Assembly (NCBI GenBank): GCA_024636985.1
Contig: JAGXFY010000052.1
Coordinates: forward strand, 5,168-69,167
DNA length: 64,000 bases
Direction of reading: 5' to 3'
From: Petrocella sp024636985
GTDB lineage: Bacteria; Bacillota; Clostridia; Lachnospirales; Vallitaleaceae
The translations under genes and the position numbers were made by a program. A model generated the notes under the pieces. It ran no database searches. It was given only the letters and a program-made list of their open reading frames with translations, and was not told where the DNA came from. How positions within the stretch are numbered: the stretch's first letter is position 1; each line of letters begins with the position of its first letter. Below, piece after piece: positions 52,313 through 61,322 of this stretch.

Positions 52313-54646
52313 TCATTGAAGATCCATATTCGGAACAACATCTTCAATGAAAATACGGACAATATCAGCGTCAAACTGGGTACCTGCATATTTTTTTAAT
52401 TCTTCAATACTCGCTTCATGTCCGATGGCTAATCTGTAAGCTCGGTCAGATGTCATCGCTTCATAAGCATCTGCTACTGCAATTATTCTAGATACAATAG
52501 GAATTGCTTCACCTTTGAGTCCCATAGGATAGCCTTTACCATCCCATCGTTCGTGGTGGGATAATACCTGCTCTGCTAAAGATGAGTAGGCGTCAACAGA
52601 TTTTAGAATCTGATAACTGCTTTCCGGGTGCTTTTTTATTTCCATATATTCATTATCCGTAAGTCTTTCAGGTTTATTTAAGAGATGATCCTCAATGGAT
52701 ATTTTCCCAATATCATGCATGAGTCCTGCCGTCTCAATCTCTTTAATAGAATCATAATCAAAATTCATAGCTTCTCCAATTTTTTTACTAATCTGACTGA
52801 CACGTTCAGAGTGAATTCTCTCCCGTTCATTCTTCTCATTTAAGGTGTTTAAGATAACCTTAATGGTTTGATTGCGCATACTTTGGCTTTCTGTTAGTTT
52901 TTTACGGTACATGTACTCTTCAGCTTTGGTGAAAATATTTGAGATCAGTTGATCCTCTTTAGTTTTGGTTTCCCAACCTACAGATATAGAGATAACAATT
53001 TGTTCTAACTTTTCATTAGATATGGCTTCATGTATTCGTTTAACAATCCGATCTGTTTCACTATAATCAGTTTTGGGTAATAATATTACAAATTCATCCC
53101 CACCAATACGAGCAACAATATCATCTGCACGACAAATATTTTTCAAGTTTTTGGCCACCCTTTTTAATAGTTCATCACCAACAAGATGACCAAAAGCATC
53201 ATTGGTTAGTTTTAATCCATTAACATCCACCATTGCAATCGTAAAAGGCAGATTTCTAGAGGTATCTAAGCGACTAAGTTCTTCTTCAAAATAGCGCCTA
53301 TTATATAGGCCAGTTAACTGATCGTGATAACTTAAAAAAAGGATTTCGTCATGTCGAATCTTTTTGTCAGTAAAATCTCTGAAAATAATGACCGCACCAA
53401 CGATCATGCCTTGTGAATCTTTAATAGGGGACACATTATCTTCTATGGGTAAAGTATCACCATTTTTTTTGATTAATAAGGTTTGGTCACCCAGTTCAAC
53501 AATTTCACCAGTTTGATAGACGCGTGTTACAGGATTTTCAACTTTTTCTTTTGTTTCAGCATGAATAATGTTAAAAATCTTTTCAAATGTTAAGCCTTTT
53601 GCTTCCTCAAGTGTCCATCCCGTAAGGTCTTCTGCAACTGCATTCATAAGCTCAACCCTCTTATTAGCATCGAGTGAAATCACACCATCTCCAATAGAAT
53701 ATAAGGTTGTTTTTAACAAACTTTTTTCCTTGACCAAATCAAGTTCTAATTTTCTTCCCGTGGTTACATCACTAAATATAGTAACAAACTGACCTTTTTT
53801 TGGTGCATAAACACTGACATAGAAATATTTATCAAGTTCTCTTGAATGATTGGTAAATCTTGTCGGCATGCCTGTCAGAGCAACTTCACCATATTTCTTA
53901 ATCCAATAATCTTCCGTATTAGGCAATAGTTCTTTAACCGTTTTTCCTTTTGTCGTTTCAATTGTCAATCCAGTTATACGCTCAAAAGACTGATTCACAT
54001 TTAAAAATCTATAATCATAAGGTTCACCTGTCTCATCTAATAAAATCTCATGAAGCGCAAATCCTTCATTCATATTATCAAAAAGATTTTTCATGTCTCG
54101 ATTTGAAACCATTAGTTTTTTCTTGGATTGATTATTCTTATAATAACCAAAGATCAATAAGGCAATTCCCAGGCTTACCAATCCCATAATAATCCACCTA
54201 CTTCTTGCGGCTTCACGCTCCGATAAAACCCTTGGAGTTACATCATGAATAATAGAATATAAGAGTTCTTCATCAGCGTCACCCTCATAGGGATACGAAT
54301 AGACTTCCACATATTTAATCGTACCATCCTTGAGCCTATGCTCAAAAAGAAAATAATTCCTTTCCTGTAAAGCAGCGGCTTCTCTTTCTTCTTGAACCTT
54401 TTCCGTTGATAAATTATTAATATTCTGAATATGCATGTTTAGCAGTTCTTCATAGGTATAACCGTAAAAGTCTACGGCTGCATCATTGACACCTACAATC
54501 TTACCTGAATCCACCTCAATAATGAGCATCACTGAACCATGAAGATGAAAAAAATCTTCTATTAAATATTTTGATTCACTCCCAAAAACTTGACTTGTTG
54601 TTAGAACAGCAATACCTATAACCAGTAGAAATAATAGTCTTTTCAA
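52313..54646 (-). CDS. PAS-GGDEF-HD-GYP sensor protein (c-di-GMP turnover)
   Basis: 777 residues. Signal-like N-terminal helix (1-22), a PAS domain (about 30-140), membrane helix (151-168), two more PAS domains (about 185-300 and 310-425), GGDEF (435-585) and HD-GYP (600-777). GGDEF (515-519) is intact with an RADD inhibitory site (506-509). HD (644-645) and HHERWDGKGYP (697-707) are intact. It could make and degrade c-di-GMP; which dominates cannot be told. It is a single gene near the heat-shock DnaJ gene. Confidence 0.93.
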   Translation of the reverse strand: MKRLLFLLVIGIAVLTTSQVFGSESKYLIEDFFHLHGSVMLIIEVDSGKIVGVNDAAVDFYGYTYEELLNMHIQNINNLSTEKVQEEREAAALQERNYFLFEHRLKDGTIKYVEVYSYPYEGDADEELLYSIIHDVTPRVLSEREAARSRWIIMGLVSLGIALLIFGYYKNNQSKKKLMVSNRDMKNLFDNMNEGFALHEILLDETGEPYDYRFLNVNQSFERITGLTIETTKGKTVKELLPNTEDYWIKKYGEVALTGMPTRFTNHSRELDKYFYVSVYAPKKGQFVTIFSDVTTGRKLELDLVKEKSLLKTTLYSIGDGVISLDANKRVELMNAVAEDLTGWTLEEAKGLTFEKIFNIIHAETKEKVENPVTRVYQTGEIVELGDQTLLIKKNGDTLPIEDNVSPIKDSQGMIVGAVIIFRDFTDKKIRHDEILFLSYHDQLTGLYNRRYFEEELSRLDTSRNLPFTIAMVDVNGLKLTNDAFGHLVGDELLKRVAKNLKNICRADDIVARIGGDEFVILLPKTDYSETDRIVKRIHEAISNEKLEQIVISISVGWETKTKEDQLISNIFTKAEEYMYRKKLTESQSMRNQTIKVILNTLNEKNERERIHSERVSQISKKIGEAMNFDYDSIKEIETAGLMHDIGKISIEDHLLNKPERLTDNEYMEIKKHPESSYQILKSVDAYSSLAEQVLSHHERWDGKGYPMGLKGEAIPIVSRIIAVADAYEAMTSDRAYRLAIGHEASIEELKKYAGTQFDADIVRIFIEDVVPNMDLQ

Positions 54647-54944
54647 TCGATTGCCCTCATTTCGTCATCTATACGGTTACTATTTCAAGTATCTTTTACC
54701 CTCATTTATTATCTATCTTAATTTTACACTAAAACATCACTATATTCCATGACAATTGACCAATCTGCCTGAATTATCTTGATGATCATCTCAACCACTG
54801 ACTTTGCCTGATTTGAGCTTGTATAGATTGCTTAAATCAAATGAGAACCAAACAATTTCATATCATTTCATGTTTTTTTACGTGATATATGATAAAATAA
54901 CCTTGCAAGCCTTATGTAATTGCTTAAGATAATGGGGGTTAATA
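54647..54944. other. 298-bp divergent gap
   Basis: It separates the GGDEF/HD-GYP gene (minus) from the TrkH-like gene (plus). It is AT-rich. A GGGGGT ribosome binding site precedes 54945. I see no convincing promoter pair, repeat or small gene. Confidence 0.5.
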
Positions 54945-55682
54945 ATGTCACTCAATCTTGCCTTCTTCACACTCTTAGTACTTTTATCCATATACTTTAT
55001 CATTATTGAAATATACACTATTTTTTTTATGCTCACCGGCCTCTCCCATACTAGGTCCATTTTTCAGGTCATATCTCTCTTAACCAATTCCGGTTTTACA
55101 ACTTCCGAAAGTGAGATCATTGTCAGTTCAAGACGTAGACGCCGTTTAGCTATTTTAATTATGATTACAGGGAATTTATTTAATGTTGTTGTTGTATCCG
55201 TCTTAGTTAATATGATTATCACCTTATACCGTGATCCTTTTTTTAATTTTTCTCAAGCTTTAATTGGTCTAGGTTTATTTTTATTGGTTGCCACCCTATA
55301 CAAGCGCTTGCCTTTTATTCGTGCACGCTTTGATAAATTGATTAAACAAATTGCAAATAAATGGATGTATTCAAAAAAATCCAACCCCTTATTGGTGTTG
55401 GACAATTTTAGTGGCTATTGCATTGTCGAAGTCAAAATTATTGAAATGCCTAAAGTATTACAGGATAAAACCATATTTGAATCTAGACTAAGTAACGATT
55501 TTGGCATAAGAGTCTTGTTTATTAAACGTGGTGACCATTATATCGGTGATATCGATGATAGCCAAGTCGTACTGCTTATGGATAGAATTATTATTTTCGG
55601 TCCCTTACACAACATCAATAAGATTTTTAATCCAAAATATAATAAAGATGGTAGTAAAAATAAGCATCATCACACAACCTAG
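54945..55682 (+). CDS. single-repeat TrkH/KtrB-like membrane protein fused to an RCK-C (TrkA-C) domain
   Basis: 245 residues. A helix at about 4-32 and one at about 68-95 flank a re-entrant-like segment FQVISLLTNSGFTTSE (40-55) that resembles the K+ pore loops of TrkH/KtrB. A third helix is at about 103-120. Residues 150-225 match a TrkA-C/RCK-C domain (VVEVKIIEMPKVLQDKTI-type start; IDDSQVVLLMDRIIIFG). If real, it is one quarter of a TrkH pore joined to its regulatory domain and would need to assemble as an oligomer. A non-transporting sensor is the alternative. Confidence 0.65.
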   Translation: MSLNLAFFTLLVLLSIYFIIIEIYTIFFMLTGLSHTRSIFQVISLLTNSGFTTSESEIIVSSRRRRRLAILIMITGNLFNVVVVSVLVNMIITLYRDPFFNFSQALIGLGLFLLVATLYKRLPFIRARFDKLIKQIANKWMYSKKSNPLLVLDNFSGYCIVEVKIIEMPKVLQDKTIFESRLSNDFGIRVLFIKRGDHYIGDIDDSQVVLLMDRIIIFGPLHNINKIFNPKYNKDGSKNKHHHTT

Positions 55683-55688
55683 TGATAT

Positions 55689-56156
55689 TTATAGATATAC
55701 CAACTCAAATTCTTCGAACACCACCAATAGCTCCTCCGTAAATACCATATCAAAAGTGACCAGTTCTTCAGTAAAAAAATGGCGATGCGTGGTCTGCCAA
55801 TACTTTAAGGATCCATCTCCTTCTCCTTCAATAGCTGCCAATGTATCATCCACTTCTTTAAAAGGCAATACTGTAATTTTTTGGGTTTGGATGATACATT
55901 GTGCTATACCATGAAAATCCGTAACAAGACTATAACAACCTTCTGTCGGTAGCGCTTCCTGTTCAATCTCATAGAGACAGAACAAAGATGCGGTACCTCT
56001 TTTTATGCCTTTTTTGACAAGTTTTGCTAAGGAAATGGCACTTTCTTCATCGTTACAGAAAAACCAGGAAGTATAGGTTTTTTTGCTAAAATTGTCAGAA
56101 TCACCGATTGAATCTAAATAATACTGCCACATTTCTTCTACAGATGGGTGTACCAT
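55689..56156 (-). CDS. ASCH-domain protein
   Basis: 155 residues, nearly all one ASCH (PUA-like) domain: SWFFCNDEESAISLAKLVKKG, GTASLFCLYEIEQEALPTEG, LVTDFHGIAQCIIQTQKITV and the conserved AAIEGEGDGSLKYWQTTH. ASCH proteins probably bind RNA or nucleotides; function in this subfamily is unknown. It is converging with the TrkH-like gene and lies 18 bases after the MarR-fusion gene. Confidence 0.9.
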   Translation of the reverse strand: MVHPSVEEMWQYYLDSIGDSDNFSKKTYTSWFFCNDEESAISLAKLVKKGIKRGTASLFCLYEIEQEALPTEGCYSLVTDFHGIAQCIIQTQKITVLPFKEVDDTLAAIEGEGDGSLKYWQTTHRHFFTEELVTFDMVFTEELLVVFEEFELVYL

Positions 56157-56174
56157 ACGCTACCTCATTCTTTC

Positions 56175-57536
56175 TTAGGTCATTTTTCTCATAGTTAATA
56201 GCTGGTTAAGAGCATCCATTGTAAATGTGTCGCCCACTTCAAAAGGAACTTCAATATCGTCCATATTGATCAACAATATTTGTAGATGTGACATCTCTGG
56301 TGCATCTTCCAACTTTATACTGTTTATTTTTGTCAAATCCATGTAGGTTCGACAATAACCATAATCTGCTTTTTCTACTTTTTTGACAGCATCTTTTCGA
56401 TTTACAATAATTAACTCTTTAGTATTCGCTAAAAATACTGTATCTTGAAGCTCATATTTATTTAGAGCATTAAAGAGTTTCTCAGCAGTTGAGGGGTTGG
56501 TTTTTGATAATTTAATAAAGGGTTGATATTCAATGACTTTTACCGGACTGTCAGATGTTTCATTGCTAATAAGATTCTTGTACAACTCCGAATCAATGGA
56601 CTTAACTTCGTCAAATGTATTCAAATCAAGAACCGGCATAGGTGTCATAATCCTATCACGAACTTTATTTATAAAATTATTACTGATGTCAAAAGAAACA
56701 GAATTGTAGCCAATAACATATTCTTGTTTTTTTGTTACGATGATGATTTGACTGTCTAAGAGTTCATTACTATGTACCAAATAGGAAATTTCATGAAATG
56801 GAATTTCATGAACCTCTACTGTTTTATTCTGGATTTGTTGTAGAACAATTCTATCCTCTAATAGAGATACAACTGCATCATATAAACGCATGCCTGGATG
56901 TGCCTTTCGTCTTTCAATCTTTCTTGGTACTTTAAAACTATATTCTGCATCCAATATCGTCTGCTTAAGGTCAATGAATTGTACGGGTATATCCTCTTCA
57001 TTCTTAATTTCTACTAGCCATGATCCAAAACTATGATATTCTTGTTCGAGTTTGTTCATATTGAACCTCCTTGCTAAACCGGATTGATTTTTAAGAACCT
57101 CTTCTGTCATTTTGCATAGAAGTTGAAATAATGTCTGTTTTTCTTCATCATCAAGTACTTGAAACAGAATTTCTATAAACTGTTCTTTCCTAGCTTTTCT
57201 TAAATTGATGATTTCCTGGCCATTCTCAGTAAGTTGAAGGTTGTAAGTTCTTTTGTCCTGTGGATGAATGGATCTTGTTATAAGACCTTTCGCTTCCAAG
57301 CGATTAACGGTACTTGTAATCGTACTATTCGGCACATCCAAATACATAATCACTTTTTTTATAGCAATAGAAGTCTCAAGTTCAAATAAATTCAATACAT
57401 CCATGTCTGTGGGATTCAACTTTTTTTCTAGAGGACTTTGCAAAGGCATATCAATGTCTAAATTTTTATAGTGCTGAAACAAATGCTGGATGTTTTCTCT
57501 AGACTGTCTTACCCACGCATCCATATGATTTTCCAA
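56175..57536 (-). CDS. MarR-type regulator fused to a large C-terminal domain
   Basis: 453 residues from TTG (57536) or about 449 from ATG (57524); no strong ribosome binding site decides. Residues 35-145 form a MarR wHTH (AIKKVIMYLDVPNSTITSTVNRLEAKGLITRSIHPQDKRTYN). The remaining 290 residues contain no domain I recognise. They have beta-rich segments such as RIVLQQIQNKTVEVHEIPFHEISYLVH that repeat the style of PH-like folds. A palindrome right at its promoter suggests autoregulation. Confidence 0.8.
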   Translation of the reverse strand: MENHMDAWVRQSRENIQHLFQHYKNLDIDMPLQSPLEKKLNPTDMDVLNLFELETSIAIKKVIMYLDVPNSTITSTVNRLEAKGLITRSIHPQDKRTYNLQLTENGQEIINLRKARKEQFIEILFQVLDDEEKQTLFQLLCKMTEEVLKNQSGLARRFNMNKLEQEYHSFGSWLVEIKNEEDIPVQFIDLKQTILDAEYSFKVPRKIERRKAHPGMRLYDAVVSLLEDRIVLQQIQNKTVEVHEIPFHEISYLVHSNELLDSQIIIVTKKQEYVIGYNSVSFDISNNFINKVRDRIMTPMPVLDLNTFDEVKSIDSELYKNLISNETSDSPVKVIEYQPFIKLSKTNPSTAEKLFNALNKYELQDTVFLANTKELIIVNRKDAVKKVEKADYGYCRTYMDLTKINSIKLEDAPEMSHLQILLINMDDIEVPFEVGDTFTMDALNQLLTMRKMT

Positions 57537-57556
57537 GATATCACAACCTTTTAAAT

Positions 57557-57589
57557 TTCGAATATCGAATATTACGATTATCGTAATAT
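57557..57589. promoter_or_regulatory. palindromic operator pair at the MarR-fusion promoter
   Basis: ATATTACGA-TTA-TCGTAATAT (57569-57589) is a perfect 9+9 palindrome immediately downstream of the -10 box. A second palindrome TTCGA-ATA-TCGAA (57557-57569) abuts it. Spacing and size suit a MarR dimer. Confidence 0.7.
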
Positions 57590-57590
57590 A

Positions 57591-57619
57591 ATTTTACCAC
57601 ATAAAAACAAGACGGTCAA
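57591..57619 (-). promoter_or_regulatory. sigma-A promoter of the MarR-fusion gene
   Basis: On the minus strand TTGACC (57619-57614), 17-bp spacer, TAAAAT (57596-57591). Confidence 0.75.
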
Positions 57620-57640
57620 GTTTTATGCACGCCTTGTTTT
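57604..57640 (-). terminator. terminator after the SDR gene
   Basis: AAAACAAG (57640-57633 on the minus strand) pairs with CTTGTTTT (57611-57604), then a U-run. The -35 box of the MarR-fusion gene lies inside its loop. Confidence 0.65.
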
Positions 57641-57642
57641 GT

Positions 57643-57669
57643 GGTTACTTTGGTTACTTTGGTTACTTT
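57643..57669. repeat. 9-bp tandem repeat, three copies
   Basis: GGTTACTTT occurs three times in a row, followed by a partial GGTAG, just past the stop of the SDR gene. Copy number might vary by slippage. Confidence 0.8.
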
Positions 57670-57676
57670 GGTAGAT

Positions 57677-58432
57677 TTACATATAGTCTCTTATATCCAG
57701 AAGTTCCCCTTGTGACATTGCTTCTATTTCCATGACTTCTAGAATTTTTTTTGCAGCTTCAGTTGGTGATTGAAGTGAACCAGTTCTCTTATAATCAACA
57801 AACTTTTCTACCCGACTAAAGTCTTCCATATTTGAAGCACGTATCACACCTTGCATATGAGTATCAATAATGCCCGGAGCCAATGCCATCATTTTCACCG
57901 GGAATTCGTTTTTCTTCTGTTCCAAGGCAACACATCTTGTAAACATATCCATCGCTGCCTTCGTACTACAATAACAGCTCCAACCATCATAAGGATTCTT
58001 CCCTGCCCCTGAGGATATATTGACAACACGTTTATCCATTTTCTTTGTTTTTAATCTTTCAATGAATTTTGCCGTCATAAATATAGGTGCTAAGGTATTT
58101 ATCGTAAAAGCCTCCGTAATTTCCTGTTCATCGCACTTTTCTATAATTTTGACAGGTGTTACGACACCGGCATTATTGATTAGACAGATAGATAATGCCT
58201 GCTTAAAATCGATAGATTCAAATACTTCTTCCATGAGCGACGCCAGTCCATCCATATCACTTATATCCCACGGGATATGGGTCCAGTTACACTCCTTAAG
58301 AAGCACTCTTTCTTCAATCTTATCACTTATAGTTCTGGATATCCCAATAACATGGTGCCCTTTTTTAAGTAATTCTAAAGCTAGGTCTTCCCCTAAACCT
58401 TTGGATGTTCCTGTAATTATATAATAATTCAT
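57677..58432 (-). CDS. SDR-family oxidoreductase (YueD/benzil reductase-like)
   Basis: 251 residues, classical SDR. NAD(P) motif TGTSKGLG (8-15), NNAGV (about 89-93), catalytic Ser in VVNISSGAG and Tyr-x3-Lys in YCSTKAA, all present. It reduces a carbonyl compound with NADPH; resemblance to YueD is in general pattern, so the substrate is uncertain. Single gene with terminator. Confidence 0.88.
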   Translation of the reverse strand: MNYYIITGTSKGLGEDLALELLKKGHHVIGISRTISDKIEERVLLKECNWTHIPWDISDMDGLASLMEEVFESIDFKQALSICLINNAGVVTPVKIIEKCDEQEITEAFTINTLAPIFMTAKFIERLKTKKMDKRVVNISSGAGKNPYDGWSCYCSTKAAMDMFTRCVALEQKKNEFPVKMMALAPGIIDTHMQGVIRASNMEDFSRVEKFVDYKRTGSLQSPTEAAKKILEVMEIEAMSQGELLDIRDYM

Positions 58433-58481
58433 CTTTGCCTCCTAATAATCTGTACTCGATCATATATGGATATCATTTCAC

Positions 58482-59540
58482 TTATTTTTTATCCGTATAA
58501 GGACTTTCTATGAGTTCAACACGTTTTTCTTTAGGCTTTATACTAACAACACATCCAAGTGGCAGAATCAGTTTAGGATCTGTATGGCCAAAATCCATAT
58601 TAAAAACTACCGGAATATCTTTCACATTAAATTCCAATGTCATAATATCCATGACTATTTTTTTTAGGTCTTCTTTCTCTTCTTTTGTATAATCCTTAGG
58701 TCTAGCAATCAAAAGTCCTTTTATACTGTTTAAAATACCTTGAATACCATAATTACGTAACATATAGCCTACTTCCATAGGACTAGGCTTTTCTTCAGAA
58801 GTTTCAAAAAATAAGACCTTATTATACCAAAAATCCGGTTCAGGCCAATATTTAGTTCCCTTAATAAATTCAAGGACTTCAATACATCCGCCCCACAATT
58901 CTCCTTCTGACGGTTCATCATCCAGATAAAACTCAAACCCATTTTCATTATCATAAAAAACTTCACATTGACCGACTAACTCTGGATCCGACCAATCTTT
59001 ATAAGCATTGGTGTATTGCTTATATGGTTTATAAATATAGGACTTGTTGTTTTTTAAAAGCATATCCTTCAGGTGTTTTTCATAGGATTGATCCATATTT
59101 TTCATTTGTGCCAACCCCGCCATAACAGAGGGACCATAAAAGGTCACCAAACCCCATTTGTTAAAGTAGCTTAAAAAAGTGGTAGCATCTGAGAATCCCA
59201 TGATGAATTTGGGATGATTCATAATAATATCCATATCCAGATATTCAAGAATTCTCACAGACTCATACCCGCCAATAGTACATATAATTCCATCAATGCT
59301 CTCATCTTGAAAAGCACGTTGAATATCCTCTGCTCTAAGTTTTGGATTGGTGTACAGATCCTCATTGAGCATTCTGGATGTAGGATATTCAACCATATTG
59401 AAACCAAAGACTTCTGATAGATTTTTAAGTCCCATTTCATAAATATGTGGAAATACACTTGCTAGTCCGTTTGATGGCGATATTACGGCAATGTTTGATC
59501 CTTTTTTCAGTCTTTTGACTTTCACTTTCGTTTTTTTCAT
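58482..59540 (-). CDS. S66-family LD-carboxypeptidase/MccF-like protein
   Basis: 352 residues from the ATG after GGAGG, overlapping the preceding stop as TGATG; a GTG one codon earlier is also in frame. Start KGSNIAVISPSNGLASVFPHIY, Gly-rich IICTIGGYESVRIL, catalytic Ser in MGFSDATTFL (about 118), then Glu and His in the C-terminal half (FETSEEKPSPM, FGHTDPK). Members cut L,D-peptide bonds in peptidoglycan or detoxify microcin C. Context with sppA and RDD genes does not settle the substrate. Confidence 0.9.
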   Translation of the reverse strand: MKKTKVKVKRLKKGSNIAVISPSNGLASVFPHIYEMGLKNLSEVFGFNMVEYPTSRMLNEDLYTNPKLRAEDIQRAFQDESIDGIICTIGGYESVRILEYLDMDIIMNHPKFIMGFSDATTFLSYFNKWGLVTFYGPSVMAGLAQMKNMDQSYEKHLKDMLLKNNKSYIYKPYKQYTNAYKDWSDPELVGQCEVFYDNENGFEFYLDDEPSEGELWGGCIEVLEFIKGTKYWPEPDFWYNKVLFFETSEEKPSPMEVGYMLRNYGIQGILNSIKGLLIARPKDYTKEEKEDLKKIVMDIMTLEFNVKDIPVVFNMDFGHTDPKLILPLGCVVSIKPKEKRVELIESPYTDKK

Positions 59541-59980
59541 CACACGACCTCCTTCTTAAGTAACAGACATAGATAGTTTTCAGTCACCACAGATGTGTCT
59601 GCTAGCATGTCAATTACGTGCTGTTTATAAGGTGTAAATGCTACAAGAAGATACATTGGCCAAATAATTTTCTGTAAATAGCGACCAAATAACTCTCTTA
59701 CTAAAACCGTCGCCCAAGATAATTCTTCCTCATTGAAGCAAATAACACGTAGACCAAATACCATTTTTCCTAAAGTCTGACCTTGATTAAATTTCGTCAT
59801 TAAAATAAAATAGGCTAAAAATAATATTACGGACAGCGTTGTTTTTAGTAATCCTTCTCCTAGAAAGAAAAGCATCATTCGTTGTATGCTACCGACAAGG
59901 ATTAAGTCCAGAAGATACGCAAAAAATCGCATCCAAAACCCTGCATAAATAATATTAGGGTATTTGTTGAATTCCTTCAT
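59540..59980 (-). CDS. RDD-family membrane protein
   Basis: 146 residues from the ATG one base after the sppA stop, with GGAGG upstream. Three membrane helices: FWMRFFAYLLDLILVGSI, KTTLSVILFLAYFILM and a C-terminal one. The Arg-Asp-Asp-type segment (MRFFAYLLDL) and QGQTLGKMVFGLRVI define the RDD fold. RDD proteins are suspected transporters. It sits between sppA and the S66 peptidase in a tight operon. Confidence 0.88.
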   Translation of the reverse strand: MKEFNKYPNIIYAGFWMRFFAYLLDLILVGSIQRMMLFFLGEGLLKTTLSVILFLAYFILMTKFNQGQTLGKMVFGLRVICFNEEELSWATVLVRELFGRYLQKIIWPMYLLVAFTPYKQHVIDMLADTSVVTENYLCLLLKKEVV

Positions 59981-59981
59981 A

Positions 59982-60992
59982 CTAGTATCCTCCATAAATA
60001 TACATAAAACCTTGTTTACTGTTTATCCCCGATATGTTTATGTCTCCCAATGAACCTAGGTTTTTACCTCTGATCATCATAGTGATTTCGGTCATGAAAT
60101 CATTAAGGAATGGAAATTCCGAACTTGAATACGAGAAAATTTGAGCATTTTCAAGTTCATAAGCACTTTCTAAATCTAACATCGCTTGATTATAATAGCC
60201 AATTGCATCTATAAGGCCCACATCTAGTGCTTGCTCACCATCATATATACGTCCATCAGCTATTTCATAGACAAGCGCTCTATCCATGTTCCTACCATCT
60301 GCTACAACATCAACAAACCGTTCGTACATACTATCTACAAGATCTTGTAGCACACTAAGATCTTCTTCAGTAGTCGGACGTGTTGCAGATCCAACATCCT
60401 TTAAGTCACCACTTTTAATAGTCATATCTTCAACACCATACTTTTCCATAAGTCCGGATAAATTAAGTCCGGACATGATGACACCGATAGATCCTGTTAT
60501 GGTTTCTTTTGAAGCAAATATTTTATCAGCATCCGCCGAGATATAATAACCTCCACTCGTTGCCATACTTTCCATCACCACATAAATCGGTATATCTCTT
60601 AATTCTTTCATTTCTTTAATTTTATCTCTTAATTCTGCACTTTCATAGACACCACCACCTGGCGTATCCACTTTAATTACCACTGCTTTAATAGAAGTAT
60701 CTTCAATAATCTGATCCAAATCACTTAAGATTTTTTGATGATTGTAGCTTTGTGTCGTGAAATAGTTTTGTGTGCCTTGAAGCATTATGCCTGTCACTTC
60801 AACAACAACAATTCTTTGATCTGTTAATCCCTCGCGCAAAATATTTTCCGACATTGTTTCACTCATTATAGATTCCCAAAAAGATGTTTTCTCCACATCT
60901 TTCGTCAATACATTACCAATTGCCGATATCAAAAGTGATGAGAAAAATACCACCACCGCTAATCCAATGGCTAACCATCTTTTTACATTCAT
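59982..60992 (-). CDS. sppA: SppA, signal peptide peptidase
   Basis: 336 residues, the short Gram-positive form. One N-terminal membrane helix (7-27), then a single S49 domain outside. Nucleophile Ser146 (MATSGGYYISADAD) and general base Lys198 (SGDLKDVGS) are in place. It degrades cleaved signal peptides. First gene of an sppA-RDD-S66 operon, with AAGGAGA before the ATG. Confidence 0.94.
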   Translation of the reverse strand: MNVKRWLAIGLAVVVFFSSLLISAIGNVLTKDVEKTSFWESIMSETMSENILREGLTDQRIVVVEVTGIMLQGTQNYFTTQSYNHQKILSDLDQIIEDTSIKAVVIKVDTPGGGVYESAELRDKIKEMKELRDIPIYVVMESMATSGGYYISADADKIFASKETITGSIGVIMSGLNLSGLMEKYGVEDMTIKSGDLKDVGSATRPTTEEDLSVLQDLVDSMYERFVDVVADGRNMDRALVYEIADGRIYDGEQALDVGLIDAIGYYNQAMLDLESAYELENAQIFSYSSSEFPFLNDFMTEITMMIRGKNLGSLGDINISGINSKQGFMYIYGGY

Positions 60993-61035
60993 AATAATCT
61001 CCTTGTCATCTCAATAAATATTTTATATGTATTCT

Positions 61036-61063
61036 ATCATACCAAATATTCATATAATTACAA
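61036..61063 (-). promoter_or_regulatory. candidate promoter of sppA
   Basis: On the minus strand TTGTAA (61063-61058), 16-bp spacer, TATGAT (61041-61036). Confidence 0.5.
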
Positions 61064-61194
61064 TGATTAAAGAATTAAAAGAAGTAACATGATTAGATTG
61101 TCAAACGATTAATGATATTGGTAAACCTAGAAAAAACTACATAATTGATATTAAATAATTATTATTTGTTTTAATAGTATCAAATATATAGGTC

Positions 61195-61223
61195 TTGTTA
61201 GCGCGAACAAATGATGATACAAT
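61195..61223 (+). promoter_or_regulatory. candidate promoter of the chemoreceptor gene
   Basis: TTGTTA (61195-61200), 17-bp spacer, TACAAT (61218-61223). It overlaps the left arm of an imperfect inverted repeat (CAAATGATGATAC 61208-61220 with GTATCATTTG 61247-61256). Confidence 0.5.
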
Positions 61224-61289
61224 ACCCTCATACACCGACACTACGAGTATCATTTGACAAAGAACGCTACGCAACCCTCTAACAAAAAA

Positions 61290-61322
61290 AAGGTATTTTC
61301 GACACCTTATAATAAGAAAGGT
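61290..61322 (+). promoter_or_regulatory. competing hairpins at the chemoreceptor ribosome binding site
   Basis: ACCTT (61304-61308) can pair either with AAGGT upstream (61290-61294) or with AAGGT of the ribosome binding site (61318-61322). The stems are only 5 bp each, so the effect could be weak. Confidence 0.4.

Noticed and set aside
54878..55060. 60-codon minus-strand ORF overlapping the TrkH-like gene
   Set aside because: It is antisense to the TrkH-like N-terminus and lacks a ribosome binding site; it is a shadow frame.
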